Program-made: the position numbers and the translations under genes
Shown: positions 16,649 through 25,993 of the stretch, one piece after another
Position numbering within the stretch: the stretch's first letter is position 1
How the letters are laid out: every line of letters begins with the position of its first letter
Origin: Paraburkholderia aromaticivorans
GTDB lineage: Bacteria; Pseudomonadota; Gammaproteobacteria; Burkholderiales; Burkholderiaceae
Reading direction: 5' to 3'
Length of the DNA: 64,000 nucleotides
Assembly: GCF_012689525.1 (NCBI RefSeq)
Contig: NZ_CP051514.1
Span: 186,001 to 250,000 of the forward strand
The notes under the pieces: model-generated
What the model was told of the DNA's origin: nothing
The model's input: only the letters and a program-made list of their open reading frames with translations
Database searches by the model: none

Positions 16649-18370
16649 TCATCTGGTGGCGTGGGCCATCTGGACGACTGGCTCGTCCGGTTTGACATCA
16701 AGAGCGTGCATAGCCGCCTGCGCGATTTCTGCGAATGCTGGGCCTGAAACGTCACCGCCATAGTGTCGGGCGCCTTTAGGCTTGTCAACTGAGACGGCGA
16801 TCACAAGTCTGGGATTTTTGATTGGAATGATACCCACGAACGATGCACGGTAAGTGTTTTTGTCATAGCCGTGGCGTGTCGCGGTATATGCCGTTCCGGT
16901 CTTGCCGCCGACGCTGTACCCGGGGACTTCGGCCTGAGGAGCGGTGCCGCCTTTCGCGACGACCTTCGCCAGCATCTCCCTGACTTCGTCGCTCGTACGC
17001 TGCGTGAAAACCGGCATGGTTGTGACCGACGCCTGGTCCGTTTTGTAGAGCGAAAGCGGCACGGCCCTGCCATTGTTTGCGAAGACCGTGTAAGCGTGAG
17101 CGAGTTGGACTAGCGACACGGACATACCGTATCCGTATGACATCGTCGCCTGCTCGATGCGGTGCCACTTTCGCCACGGCCTGACGATGCCAACGCCAGC
17201 GCCAGGGAAGCCGAGGTCGGGAGGCTGACCGAAGCCGAGCGCGGTGTACATATTCCACATTTCTTCAGGCGTCACCGTTAGCCCGATCTTCGTCGCGCCG
17301 ATGTTGCTTGACTTCTGGATAACGCCAGCGACCGTCAAGGTGCCGAAGTTTGCGTCGTCCGTTATTGTGGCCCCATCCAGCGAGAAGGTCCGGTTCGTCT
17401 CAACGAGCGAATCAGGAGCAATCCTGCGCAGGTCCAGAGCGGCTGAGACCGTAAGCGGTTTCATGATAGAGCCCGGTTCGAACACGTCCGTCACCGCACG
17501 ATTACGCAGTGCAGGGCCGCGCAGCATGGATCGGTCGTTTGGGTCATAGCTTGGATAATTTGCCAGAGCGAGAACTTCGCCCGTGTGACCGTCAACAACA
17601 ATTGCCGAGCCGCTCTCCGCGTTGCTATTGACGACAGCCGATCGCAGCGCGTTAAAGGCGCTGTATTGAATCCTGCCGTTCAGGGCGAGTTGTACGTCGC
17701 CGCCCGGATGCGGGCCTTTCATATAGCCCAGATCTTCAACGATGTGTCCCACCCTGTCGCGAACGACCACCTTCGTGCCGTCGATAGACTTAAGCCTCAT
17801 GTCCTGAGCAAGCTCCACGCCGTCTTCGCCTGTGCCCGTCATGCCCGCAAAACCGACCAGTTGTGCGGTCACCTCGCCTTCGGGGTATCTTCGCTTGTAC
17901 TCCGGGATCTGGTAGATGCCCGGGATGCCCAGGGCCTTGATTTCGTCAGCAACTGCAAGTGGTACCTGGTGCCTGAGATAAACGAACGTCCGGTCACTGT
18001 CGATTTGAACGCGGATCTTCTGTTCGGGGACGTCCAGCAGACGCGACAGCGTAGCAAGTTTGTCCGGTTCGAGGTCGTCAGAAATCTCCCGCGGGTCGGC
18101 CCACACCGATCGCACCGGAACGTTTGCAGCCAGCACCATCCCATTGCGGTCCAATATCTTTCCGCGCTCAGCATGAACATCGACAATATGTTCGACGCGT
18201 GACGCGCCTTCTTTCCGATAAAATTTGTTACCGATAACCTGAATCCAGAAGGCTCGGGCTGCGCATGACGCGAATGCAACCGATATGAAGATAACCACGA
18301 GCGTCGACCGACCGCGAGAAAGGTTTGCCTTGAGGGCTGGCGTTTGATTGAAGGTGACGTGTTGCCGCAT
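16649..18370 (-). CDS. Class B penicillin-binding protein, FtsI/PBP3-like (solitary paralogue)
   Basis: A 573-residue peptidoglycan D,D-transpeptidase with a single N-terminal anchor (STLVVIFISVAFASCAARAF, about 22-41) followed by the periplasmic pedestal (HAERGKILDRNG). The transpeptidase domain carries the three catalytic motifs: FEPGSIMKPL (SxxK serine), KSSNIGATK (SxN) and GGKTGTAYTA (KTG). Length is normal for FtsI. The housekeeping ftsI sits in the dcw cluster with ftsL and murE; here there is no such neighbour, so this is an extra copy. A condition-specific or beta-lactam-tolerant role is possible but not shown. Confidence 0.9.
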   Translation of the reverse strand: MRQHVTFNQTPALKANLSRGRSTLVVIFISVAFASCAARAFWIQVIGNKFYRKEGASRVEHIVDVHAERGKILDRNGMVLAANVPVRSVWADPREISDDLEPDKLATLSRLLDVPEQKIRVQIDSDRTFVYLRHQVPLAVADEIKALGIPGIYQIPEYKRRYPEGEVTAQLVGFAGMTGTGEDGVELAQDMRLKSIDGTKVVVRDRVGHIVEDLGYMKGPHPGGDVQLALNGRIQYSAFNALRSAVVNSNAESGSAIVVDGHTGEVLALANYPSYDPNDRSMLRGPALRNRAVTDVFEPGSIMKPLTVSAALDLRRIAPDSLVETNRTFSLDGATITDDANFGTLTVAGVIQKSSNIGATKIGLTVTPEEMWNMYTALGFGQPPDLGFPGAGVGIVRPWRKWHRIEQATMSYGYGMSVSLVQLAHAYTVFANNGRAVPLSLYKTDQASVTTMPVFTQRTSDEVREMLAKVVAKGGTAPQAEVPGYSVGGKTGTAYTATRHGYDKNTYRASFVGIIPIKNPRLVIAVSVDKPKGARHYGGDVSGPAFAEIAQAAMHALDVKPDEPVVQMAHATR

Positions 18371-19751
18371 CCGATAATTTGTTGAATGTCATTCCTGTGT
18401 CGATCGACTCCCCACCGGCGCCCAAACTTCGGCATCTTTGCTGGCACTGTCGAAAGACAGAGTCAGCAATCAGCGGTCTGCGGCGGAATACGGTGGAGTC
18501 GACGATGCCGGACGCGGCGCAGCGCGAAGCGTACGTCGCTCGACCGACGTGTTTTTTCAGTGAGCGCGATGAAATACCCTTCTCTCGAACGAATATCTGC
18601 CGCAAGCATTATAAGTTTTGCGCTCAGAGGCAGAGTGCCATTTTTGACAAACATGCTTTGCGTAAATCGCCGTTATGAAGCCGCCGCAATGGACCACTGG
18701 TCGCAGTTGGGGGGCGGTCGCGTCAGACTGCGGAGCGTTCTCCACCCTACGTTTTGCCTCGAAGGCTCTTTGAAACAACGCGGGGCGGGATGAAAAAAAC
18801 AGGACTCCAGGGGGGCGCAATAGCAGTGCTCCGAACAGTTTCAGCGGACACCATTGCTGACGACGGGCCGTCAAACAGACAAATGGCTGCGTCGTCGGCA
18901 CTTCAGAGCGTGTCATGCGCTTTTCGTGAGTTGGCCTACCTGGCGGGATGAGGAGACGCAAGCCGTACCCGGGAGACGTGTCGGACGAAGAATGGAGTTT
19001 GTTGTTCCTTATCTGATGTTGAAGAATAAGGAAGCGCCACAGCGCAAGCATGAATCGCGAGAAGTATTTAACGCACTGCGCTGAATGGCGCGGGCTGGAG
19101 CTGCGCGGTGGATTGCGCTCTGGGCCCGGAAGGTGCGATCCTGGTCAGTTGTTTGGTCTGCGAAGAATCCTGGGATAGATCGTTCTGACAAGCCGGGCCG
19201 GGCGGGGTGTCAACACATCAACCCGGAACCGTTTCACATCCGTGATATTTGGGGAAGCCTTTGGTCCTGATCGTTTTAACATGCGCGGGAGCGCTCGCGT
19301 CGCATCGCCAGGAATCGATGCGTCGCTGCAGGGACTTTGCGCCGGAGTTATCTACCTCTGCCGCTGACGCAAGCAGTAGGAGATCTCAGCCGACGACTCG
19401 TGAATAGCATCAGATCGTATGCGGCGTAGGAAGTGTTCATCAGGATCCGACCCGCGGCACGTGATTATGTTGAGCCAACATATCGCGCGCGTGCGACCAC
19501 ATGGCACGTAGCAGTATCGCAACAGCGGGGCGCTGAGTGAGTTCTCCGACACCGGTGCAATAGTTCTTTATATACAGGTTACTAGCCGTTTATTCTTCAA
19601 ATATTTACCGGATTCGTAACTCACTTTTTCGTAAATCCGTCAGCCATTTTCAGAAGACTGTCTCGTAAACTCAACGTCGCGTCGCCAGGCACCCACCTGC
19701 CTCGTTGAGGTGGCTCTCTGACGCGGTTTATATCTCATCTTACGGAATAGC
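18371..19751. other. Long gene-poor stretch with IS5 debris and the porin promoter region
   Basis: From 18371 to about 18940 I see no gene. A decayed IS5-family start lies at 18948-19160 (separate entry). From 19560 to 19740 the sequence is unusually AT-rich (for example TATTCTTCAAATATTTACC) and probably holds the promoter and leader of the porin gene at 19752. Confidence 0.4.
18948..19160 (+). pseudogene. N-terminal remnant of an IS5-family (IS402-like) transposase
   Basis: ATG at 18948 gives MRRRKPYPGDVSDEEWSLLF. The next frame continues with FVVPYLMLKNKEAPQRKHES and REVFNALR before a stop. Together these match the SDEEW...APYL...REVFNxLR start of IS402-group transposases. One frameshift and a stop codon within 150 bp, with no DDE core, show it is dead. 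Confidence 0.65.
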
Positions 19752-20909
19752 ATGAAAAAAAACCTCCTCGTTGCCGGCATCATCGGCGCGTTCGCCGTCT
19801 CCGCCCACGCGCAAAGCAGCGTCACTCTATATGGAACGCTGGACGCAGGTCTCGTCTACTCGAATAACTCCGGCGGCCACAACAACTGGCAGCAAGGGAG
19901 CGGCTCGGTGTCGGACACGTACTTCGGGCTGCGTGGCAGCGAAGATCTGGGCGGCGGTCTGCGCGCAGTCTTCACCCTGGAAAGCGGCTTCAATCTCGGT
20001 AACGGACAGTACTCCGAAAAGAACACGATGTTCAACCGCCAGGCCTTCGTGGGCTTGAAAAGCGACAAATTCGGTACGCTGACACTGGGCCGCCAGTATG
20101 ACTCCGTGGTCGACTACCTGGCACCGCTGTCGGAAGCCGGTGCGGGCTACGGCAACAACCTGGCCGGTCACCCATTCGACAACGATAACCTCGACAACTC
20201 GTTTTCGATCAAGAACTCCGTCAAGTACACGAGCGCGAATTATGCGGGCCTGAAGTTCGGCGGCCTGTATGGCTTCAGCAACTCCGCTGGTCAGTTCTCG
20301 AACAACCGCGCGTGGAGCGCGGGCGCGTCGTATAGCAACGGTCCGCTGAACGTTGCTGCTGCTTACCTGCAGTTGAACAATTCGGTCAACGGCATCAACC
20401 CGTCCGGCTCCGTATCCGCCGGTGCGGGTGACAATGCAAACCTCACCGCAGCGCTGCAGCGCACCTACGGGGTCGGCGCGAACTATTCGTACGGTCCGGC
20501 GACGGTCGGCTTCGTCTGGACGCACACCCAGTTCGACAACCTGATCAGCGCTTCTCAAAACGGCACCTCGTTCGCGATCCCGAGCGGCACTAATCTGCAC
20601 CTCGATAACTTTGAAGTGAACGGCCGTTACGCGCTGACGCCGGCCCTGGGTTTGGCTGCATCGTACACGTACACGGATGGCAAGGTATCGGGTTCGAACG
20701 GTTCGGGCGATCCGAAGTGGCACACGGTGTCGCTGCAAGCCGACTACTCGCTCAGCAGGCGTACCGACGTCTACGTGGAAGGTGTGTACCAGCATGCATC
20801 GGGGGAACTCGGTAACGGACGCGCGAACGTCTCGGCGATCAACACGCTGTCGCCGTCAACGGGGCAGAACCAGGTTGCCGCTGCGGTCGGTTTGCGTCAC
20901 CGCTTCTAG
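19752..20909 (+). CDS. General outer-membrane porin (OmpC/Gram-negative porin family)
   Basis: A 385-residue trimeric porin paralogous to the one at 3643-4767. The signal peptide MKKNLLVAGIIGAFAVSAHA precedes QSSVTLYGTLDAGLVYSNNS. The SDTYFGLRGSEDLGGGLRAV and NRQAFVGLKSDKFGTLTLGR segments and the terminal Phe (AAAVGLRHRF) are standard. It is rich in Asn/Ser/Gly loops. It stands alone, with an AT-rich upstream region and a strong hairpin 9 bp after the stop, so it looks like a separate transcription unit. The solute specificity cannot be inferred. Confidence 0.94.
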   Translation: MKKNLLVAGIIGAFAVSAHAQSSVTLYGTLDAGLVYSNNSGGHNNWQQGSGSVSDTYFGLRGSEDLGGGLRAVFTLESGFNLGNGQYSEKNTMFNRQAFVGLKSDKFGTLTLGRQYDSVVDYLAPLSEAGAGYGNNLAGHPFDNDNLDNSFSIKNSVKYTSANYAGLKFGGLYGFSNSAGQFSNNRAWSAGASYSNGPLNVAAAYLQLNNSVNGINPSGSVSAGAGDNANLTAALQRTYGVGANYSYGPATVGFVWTHTQFDNLISASQNGTSFAIPSGTNLHLDNFEVNGRYALTPALGLAASYTYTDGKVSGSNGSGDPKWHTVSLQADYSLSRRTDVYVEGVYQHASGELGNGRANVSAINTLSPSTGQNQVAAAVGLRHRF

Positions 20910-20917
20910 GCAAGCGC

Positions 20918-20946
20918 GCCGGCCCGGCCTGCTGGCACGGGCCGGC
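20918..20946 (+). terminator. Strong hairpin after the porin gene
   Basis: GCCGGCCCG (20918-20926) pairs perfectly with CGGGCCGGC (20938-20946) over an 11-base loop. There is no T-run, so it is either an atypical terminator or an mRNA 3'-stabilising hairpin. Confidence 0.5.
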
Positions 20947-21029
20947 TAACAGCGCGCGCGTGTTCCAGTCGCGGGCGCGTCTTTGGCGGTGGTGGAGTTC
21001 GGGGTCGTCATGTCAGGACACCCCCAACG

Positions 21030-21800
21030 GTGCCGTTTTCAGGTTGTCCGGGGCGTCGCACAGGATAGCGCGATGAAGAAATCAGAGTCACTGCGTTACG
21101 GTACCGATTCCCCCGCTGGCGTTACCAGTTGCGTCGTGCGTTGATATTTTCGTTTCCGGTCGAGCCTGCGCGACATCGAAGAGTTGCTCTTCGGGCGTGG
21201 CGTGATCGTGACCTGCAAGAGGATCCGGCACTGATGAAAAAATCCGGCGGCAAGTTTATCCACCGCGTAAAAGCGTCGCAACGCAAGCCGGGCGGCACGT
21301 GGCATCCTGGCAGGATGCTAGTCACGCAGCGCGCGAACCCTACCAGCAGCTGCGGCGTGCTATCGACGAGCACGGCGCCGAACGCCACACTCTGCTGCAA
21401 AAAGGCGGCGTGACACGACCGCCGCGAAATGCTTCTTCAGGCGCAGGCTGTGCGCAAACAACGCCGCGCAAATCGTCACCAATCAGCGGCACAGTTATCC
21501 TCAGGCGGCGGCCGGGATTGAGGACCTGTCGGGCGCGAGGCGCGTGGTCGCCGAAGATCCAGCCCCACTCGACAACCGGCATGAGAACAGCACCCAGCCG
21601 ACACGCGAACGCGAGCGGCTCATGCGGCGATCTCGCGAGCCGACATGCACGCAGCCATTCCTGTCCAGCGTCGCCGTGATCCGGCAACACCTTGCGCCGA
21701 CGCGGCATCCCATGCGCGTCTCGCTTCACCGGCGGGGTGATGATTTTTACAGCAATGCAGAAGGTGTACCTGAAGATCCCGTGGGACCGTCGACGATAAA
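21030..21800 (+). pseudogene. Decayed IS6-family element
   Basis: A degenerate end (GGTGCCGTTTTCAGGTTGTC) resembles the transposase-side end of the IS6 at 1286-2116. Scattered in three frames are SLRDIEELLFGRGVIVTC, GTWHPGRMLVTQRANP, a variant of the DDE core, HENSTQPTRERERLMRRSRE and ...HRRGDDFYSNAEG. At least three frameshifts separate these pieces. It was once a plus-strand IS6 element related to the one at 1286 and is far beyond repair. Confidence 0.7.
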
Positions 21801-22144
21801 AGCTATGCCGTCTGAGGGCCCCCGCATTATGCAATTATGCAGCGGACACCGCAAAGGATAACGGTCGTAATGGCTTTCCGGACACACAGGCCGTCCTGTA
21901 TGAGTCAGACGCGGTTCAGCTTCGCATAGTCTTTTGATGGGTTCTGCATTTTCGCGCCATCGGGACTGAAGTTTACCGATGTGACACCGCGTGTCGAAGT
22001 ATGCCTGGAAGCCCGGGCACAATGATCTAAAGACCCACGCACGGTTCGGAAGGGGCTGGACGCGGGTAACCGCGCGCAGCTACCGACAACGCCTGCGACG
22101 GCACTCAGGTCTGTGCCGGCGAAACCCCGCGCACAGCACGAAAA
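21801..22144. other. Intergenic, no gene seen
   Basis: This stretch lies between decayed IS6 sequence and marR. Nothing protein-like or structured stands out. Confidence 0.35.
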
Positions 22145-22651
22145 TCACGGACCTTTCGGCGCCACGGCCGGCATCGGCCTGGCGGCCGCCTCTTCGGCGT
22201 TGGTCAGAATTCGGCGCAGCATTTCCCTTAGAGACGCAAGTTCGTCCGGCGCGAATCCGGCCACAAGTTTATCGCGCACGTGCATAAAGCAGTCCGGGAC
22301 CCCGTCAGCCAACGCATGTCCTTGAGCCGTCAGTGCGATCCGCACCACACGGCGGTCTTGCCCGCCGCGCTGCCGCGAGAGCAGGCCGCGCTGCTCCAGC
22401 CGGCTGATCAGGCGGGTTGCCGCACTGGCGTCCATGCCGTATGCGCGCGCGAGGTCCGCGGCCGTTACGGCGGGGCTCGTGGCAAGCAGATGCACGACGG
22501 CCGCCTGCGTGGCCGTGATGCCCAGTTCCACCATGCAGTGGCGCGAGGCCAGAGCCGACATCGTGACGCTCGCCCGGCTCAGGACATAGCCGATGCTCGA
22601 GAAAGGCACGGATTCGGCGGATCCGGTTGCGGCATCGGAGGGAGGGCTCAT
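22145..22651 (-). CDS. MarR-family transcriptional regulator
   Basis: A 168-residue winged-helix regulator. The DNA-binding core runs about 48-115: ITATQAAVVHLLATSPAVTA, ADLARAYGMDASAATRLISR (recognition helix) and LEQRGLLSRQRGGQDRRVVR (wing with the MarR DxRR motif). The terminal helices form the dimer and ligand interface. It is the last gene of the efflux cluster, 57 bp after the membrane-fusion gene and on the same strand, so it may be co-transcribed and act as a local repressor that responds to an aromatic acid. A divergent LysR gene at the other end of the cluster is a second candidate regulator. Confidence 0.9.
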   Translation of the reverse strand: MSPPSDAATGSAESVPFSSIGYVLSRASVTMSALASRHCMVELGITATQAAVVHLLATSPAVTAADLARAYGMDASAATRLISRLEQRGLLSRQRGGQDRRVVRIALTAQGHALADGVPDCFMHVRDKLVAGFAPDELASLREMLRRILTNAEEAAARPMPAVAPKGP

Positions 22652-22708
22652 GAATTTACCAGGACAAGTGCAGAAAAGGTGCTTGACGACTGTCTTCTGG
22701 TCGGGCGG

Positions 22709-23569
22709 TCAGGTGGGCGAGATCACCACGGTACAAGTCGTTCCTGCCGACAATGGAATTCCTTCAGGCACCTGATCGATCCTGATTCGCACGGGTACCC
22801 TCTGTGCGAGACGCACCCAGTTGAAGGTCGGATTAACGTCGGCGAGCAATTCGCGGCTCTGCGGATTGTCGCGATCATAGATGCCACGGGAGATACCCTC
22901 GACATGACCCTGCAGAACGCCGCCGCTCATCAAGCGGATCTCGGCCTTGCCACCCACCTTTACCTTTGGCAGCTTGGTTTCCTCGAAATACCCGTATACC
23001 CAGAAGGAGTGACTGTCGACGACAGCCATCTTTGCGGTGCCGGTGGTGGCATAGTCGCCGCGAAACACGCTGAGGTTGGTCACATAGCCGTCGACAGGAG
23101 ATACTACTCTCGTACGCGTCAGGTTGAGTTTCGCTGCGTCGAGGGCGGCGAGCGCCTGCTGATACTGCGCCTCGGCCGCGCTGGCCGTGTGCGACGCATT
23201 TTCGCGGTTCTCTTTGGACACGACCAGGCTATCCATATCGGCGCGCCGCTGTGCATCGTCACGACGCATCTGCAACTCGGCCTTGCGTGCGGCGACGGCT
23301 GCCTGCGCCTGTTCGACCGCGATCTCGTAATGCGAAGGGTCGATCTGCATCAGCAGGTCTCCCTTCTTCACGAACTGGTTGTCCCGCACCGGCATATCGA
23401 CGACCGCGCCCGACACATCAGGCGCAATGTTGATAATCTCGGCGCGCACGCGTCCATCGCGTGTCCACGGCTCGTCCATGTAATGCACCCATAGCACGCG
23501 ACCAATCAGGATCGCGACGGCGAACACGAAGGCAGTCGCGATAAAACCAATGATGTTTCTGATACTCAT
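22709..23569 (-). CDS. aaeA: HlyD/AaeA-type membrane fusion protein
   Basis: A 286-residue periplasmic adaptor. An N-terminal anchor helix (NIIGFIATAFVFAVAILIGR) is followed by the lipoyl half motif NIAPDVSGAVVDMPVRDNQF, VKKGDLLMQIDP, a helical hairpin (about 75-140) and the second lipoyl half TRVVSPVDGYVTNLSVFRGD. This is the layout of AaeA/EmrA adaptors. It lies 13 bp after DUF1656 and FUSC genes and before marR, completing an inner-membrane pump, adaptor and outer-membrane channel set. The gene name is by analogy to the E. coli p-hydroxybenzoate efflux system aaeXAB. Confidence 0.9.
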   Translation of the reverse strand: MSIRNIIGFIATAFVFAVAILIGRVLWVHYMDEPWTRDGRVRAEIINIAPDVSGAVVDMPVRDNQFVKKGDLLMQIDPSHYEIAVEQAQAAVAARKAELQMRRDDAQRRADMDSLVVSKENRENASHTASAAEAQYQQALAALDAAKLNLTRTRVVSPVDGYVTNLSVFRGDYATTGTAKMAVVDSHSFWVYGYFEETKLPKVKVGGKAEIRLMSGGVLQGHVEGISRGIYDRDNPQSRELLADVNPTFNWVRLAQRVPVRIRIDQVPEGIPLSAGTTCTVVISPT

Positions 23570-23582
23570 GTTTTGACTCTGG

Positions 23583-23783
23583 TCAACGATAGACGGCGAG
23601 GCCTAGCAGGCCGCACGTACATACGAGCAAACTCGCGCGGAAGAGGGACGGGTGCCAGACAACGCGATAGAGGCCCGTACAGGCGATTACGCGATCCAGC
23701 AACCACGTGACGACGGCGCCAGCAATGAACAGCAGCACAATGGCCGGCACGTATGCATCGAAAACGGCTAGTTCACGCGACAT
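23583..23783 (-). CDS. aaeX: DUF1656 (AaeX-like) small inner-membrane protein
   Basis: A 66-residue protein, MSRELAVFDAYVPAIVLLFI..., with two membrane helices (about 11-32 and 48-64) and the DUF1656 pattern of an N-terminal ...ELxxFDxYxP... before the first helix. Its start overlaps the end of the FUSC gene by 11 bp, implying translational coupling. It is the constant small partner of AaeB/FUSC pumps. Its exact role is not known even in E. coli. Confidence 0.9.
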   Translation of the reverse strand: MSRELAVFDAYVPAIVLLFIAGAVVTWLLDRVIACTGLYRVVWHPSLFRASLLVCTCGLLGLAVYR

Positions 23784-25980
23784 GATGATTTCCTTCACGT
23801 GCTTCCCGGCCGCTGACCTGCGTTTGCAGTGGCGACTGCGGATCGAGCAGCGCGGTTCGAATGAAATGCAGATGACTGAGGATACGTTGCAACTGCTGCC
23901 GTTCCTCTCCCGGTGGCGTAACCGTCGTGAGCATCTGCTGCATCGCGGCAAGAGCTTCGGCCGTTGCGCGCAGCGCGGCATCGAGATGCAATGCATGCGG
24001 GCGGTCAAACAGCTTCGCCAGCGCGTCCTCCATCTGGCGGATCGAGACACGCCACGGCATCGAAGCGGTATAAGGCGCATCTGCCGGGAGCATTGCAATC
24101 TCCTGGCGTAGATCGATTTCAGCGTTGCCCACTTCCAGCGTGGTGAACAGCCAGCGCAGCGTATTCAGCTTGAGTTCGGGCTCGCCCTGGGCAAGTGCGT
24201 TGATCTGGAACATCAGGTCGCGCGCGCCGCTCTCGAATCGCGTGCGCAACTGCGACAGACGCCCGCGGCAGGCTGTCACGACCTGACGTCGCAGATCGTC
24301 GAGCAGCCGGTTGCGCAACCACGGTGTCGAAGGCGGCAGCAGCACGGCACACACAATCGATGACACAAACATCGACAGCGAGAGCGCCAATGCGTTGTTG
24401 ATGAAACCGCTCGGGTCGTACTGGATTACGTTGTCCGGACCCGTGAGGAAGCAGAAGAAGATGCAGTAGCCTGCGCCATAGCCGGCCAGCTTTGGCTTCG
24501 TCGTCATGTACACGCCGAGCAGCAGGCTCGGCGTGAGCGCGGCGCACAGTAGCGGAAAGCCGTCGATGTGCGGATAGATGCCGAACATGACGATCAGTCC
24601 CACCAGCGACGCCAGTACGGAGCCCACGGCCATCTGAAACGCGGTGCGCGCCGGGTACGGCGCCGATGAAGCCAACGCACAGGTCGCTGCGCCGACGGGC
24701 AGGAGCGTCGTGCCGCTCGGCCACGCAGTCGCGATCCAGAACGCACCCAGCGCCATGATCACGATCGCCGCGCGTACGCCGGCGACGCCGGCGGCAATGG
24801 CGTTGGTCTTCGGCTCGTAGCGCTCGATCCAGCGCTCGCGTTCATGCACATCGACGGCCAGCGACGCATAAGTCTCTGTATACGCGTGCAGATCGTCGAC
24901 GAAGCGATACAGCAACTCCGACGCGGCATCGAAGTCGAGCAGCGGCACATCGGGCTGCGTCTGCAGCCGCGTGCGCGTTTCGCGCACGCGGCTGGACAGC
25001 ACGGCTTTATACGCTGCGAGCTGCCCGGTGGCGCGCGCTACGTCGGCGGCGCTCAGCACCGGCTCGCCGGAGGCGGACTTTGCCAGCAACGGCGCAATCT
25101 CCCTGAAATACGGTTCGAGTGCTTCGATCGTCGCGTCCGCGCCGGAATCGTGCAGCCGGTTCATCAACTGGTGCAGCGCGTGAAAGCGCGTTGATGCCGC
25201 CATGAACTCACTGTTTAACCGCGACAGGCGGCCGCTGCGCATGCGGGTGCCGGGGCTTTCGAACACGGCGACGCTGCGGGCTGCCTCGAAGCCGACGACG
25301 TCGGCGACAAAACGCGCATTCGTCGCCTCGATCTGCTCACGGGGCACGTATCCCGAAAGCGTAGCGGACACGTAGTCGACAAATGCGCTGAAACGGGCGC
25401 GCACCGTGGTGCGCATCTGTTCGCCCGCATGCTCCGGAAATATGAGCGCACTGACCACGCCTGAGCACAGGATGCCGAGCGTCACCTCAGCGACCCGTGT
25501 GAGCGCCGACATAAAGGCACCATCCGGCTGCTGGGACGCCGGAATACCGATCAACACCGCCGTGTAGCCCGCCAGCACGAAGCCATATGAACGGAAGTTG
25601 CGGTTGCGCGCGGCGCCGGCAGTGCAGAGGCCGACCCACAGCGCGGTCGTAATGATGAAGAGCTCAGGCTGCTGCGGGAACAGACCAAGCAGGGCGAGCA
25701 TCACGACGAGCCCAACGAGCGTGCCGCAGATCCGGTAGAAGCTCTTTGCGAGGACCTTGCCGCTTTCCGGCTGCATCACGATAAAAACCGTGGTCATAGC
25801 GGTACGCGGCTGAGGCAACTCGAGTTTCATTGCGATACCGAGCGCGAGCAGCGCGGCGGCGATTGCCTTGAACATGTAAAGCCACGTGCGGCCGTCGGTA
25901 CGCGCCCATTCGGTGGCGGAGGCGCAGAACGTTGCAAGCGTCGGCGACTGGCGCGACGCGGGGGTGGGAGACGTGGGCAT
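23773..25980 (-). CDS. aaeB: FUSC-family (AaeB-like) aromatic-acid efflux pump
   Basis: A 735-residue inner-membrane protein with two blocks of membrane helices. The first (about 36-180) holds KAIAAALLALGIAMKLELPQ and AMTTVFIVMQPESGKVLAKS, then FYRICGTLVG. The second (about 400-530) has VGAATCALASSAPYPARTAF. A soluble region between and after them carries charged helices. Length and motifs fit the FUSC/AaeB family, which exports aromatic carboxylic acids such as hydroxybenzoates. It follows the outer-membrane lipoprotein gene by 13 bp and overlaps the DUF1656 gene. Confidence 0.92.
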   Translation of the reverse strand: MPTSPTPASRQSPTLATFCASATEWARTDGRTWLYMFKAIAAALLALGIAMKLELPQPRTAMTTVFIVMQPESGKVLAKSFYRICGTLVGLVVMLALLGLFPQQPELFIITTALWVGLCTAGAARNRNFRSYGFVLAGYTAVLIGIPASQQPDGAFMSALTRVAEVTLGILCSGVVSALIFPEHAGEQMRTTVRARFSAFVDYVSATLSGYVPREQIEATNARFVADVVGFEAARSVAVFESPGTRMRSGRLSRLNSEFMAASTRFHALHQLMNRLHDSGADATIEALEPYFREIAPLLAKSASGEPVLSAADVARATGQLAAYKAVLSSRVRETRTRLQTQPDVPLLDFDAASELLYRFVDDLHAYTETYASLAVDVHERERWIERYEPKTNAIAAGVAGVRAAIVIMALGAFWIATAWPSGTTLLPVGAATCALASSAPYPARTAFQMAVGSVLASLVGLIVMFGIYPHIDGFPLLCAALTPSLLLGVYMTTKPKLAGYGAGYCIFFCFLTGPDNVIQYDPSGFINNALALSLSMFVSSIVCAVLLPPSTPWLRNRLLDDLRRQVVTACRGRLSQLRTRFESGARDLMFQINALAQGEPELKLNTLRWLFTTLEVGNAEIDLRQEIAMLPADAPYTASMPWRVSIRQMEDALAKLFDRPHALHLDAALRATAEALAAMQQMLTTVTPPGEERQQLQRILSHLHFIRTALLDPQSPLQTQVSGREAREGNHHVA

Positions 25981-25993
25981 GTTGACTTTCAGC

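Noticed and set aside
18557..19051. A 164-codon minus-strand frame upstream of the second porin
   Set aside because: No motifs and low-complexity composition; it overlaps the IS5 remnant on the other strand.
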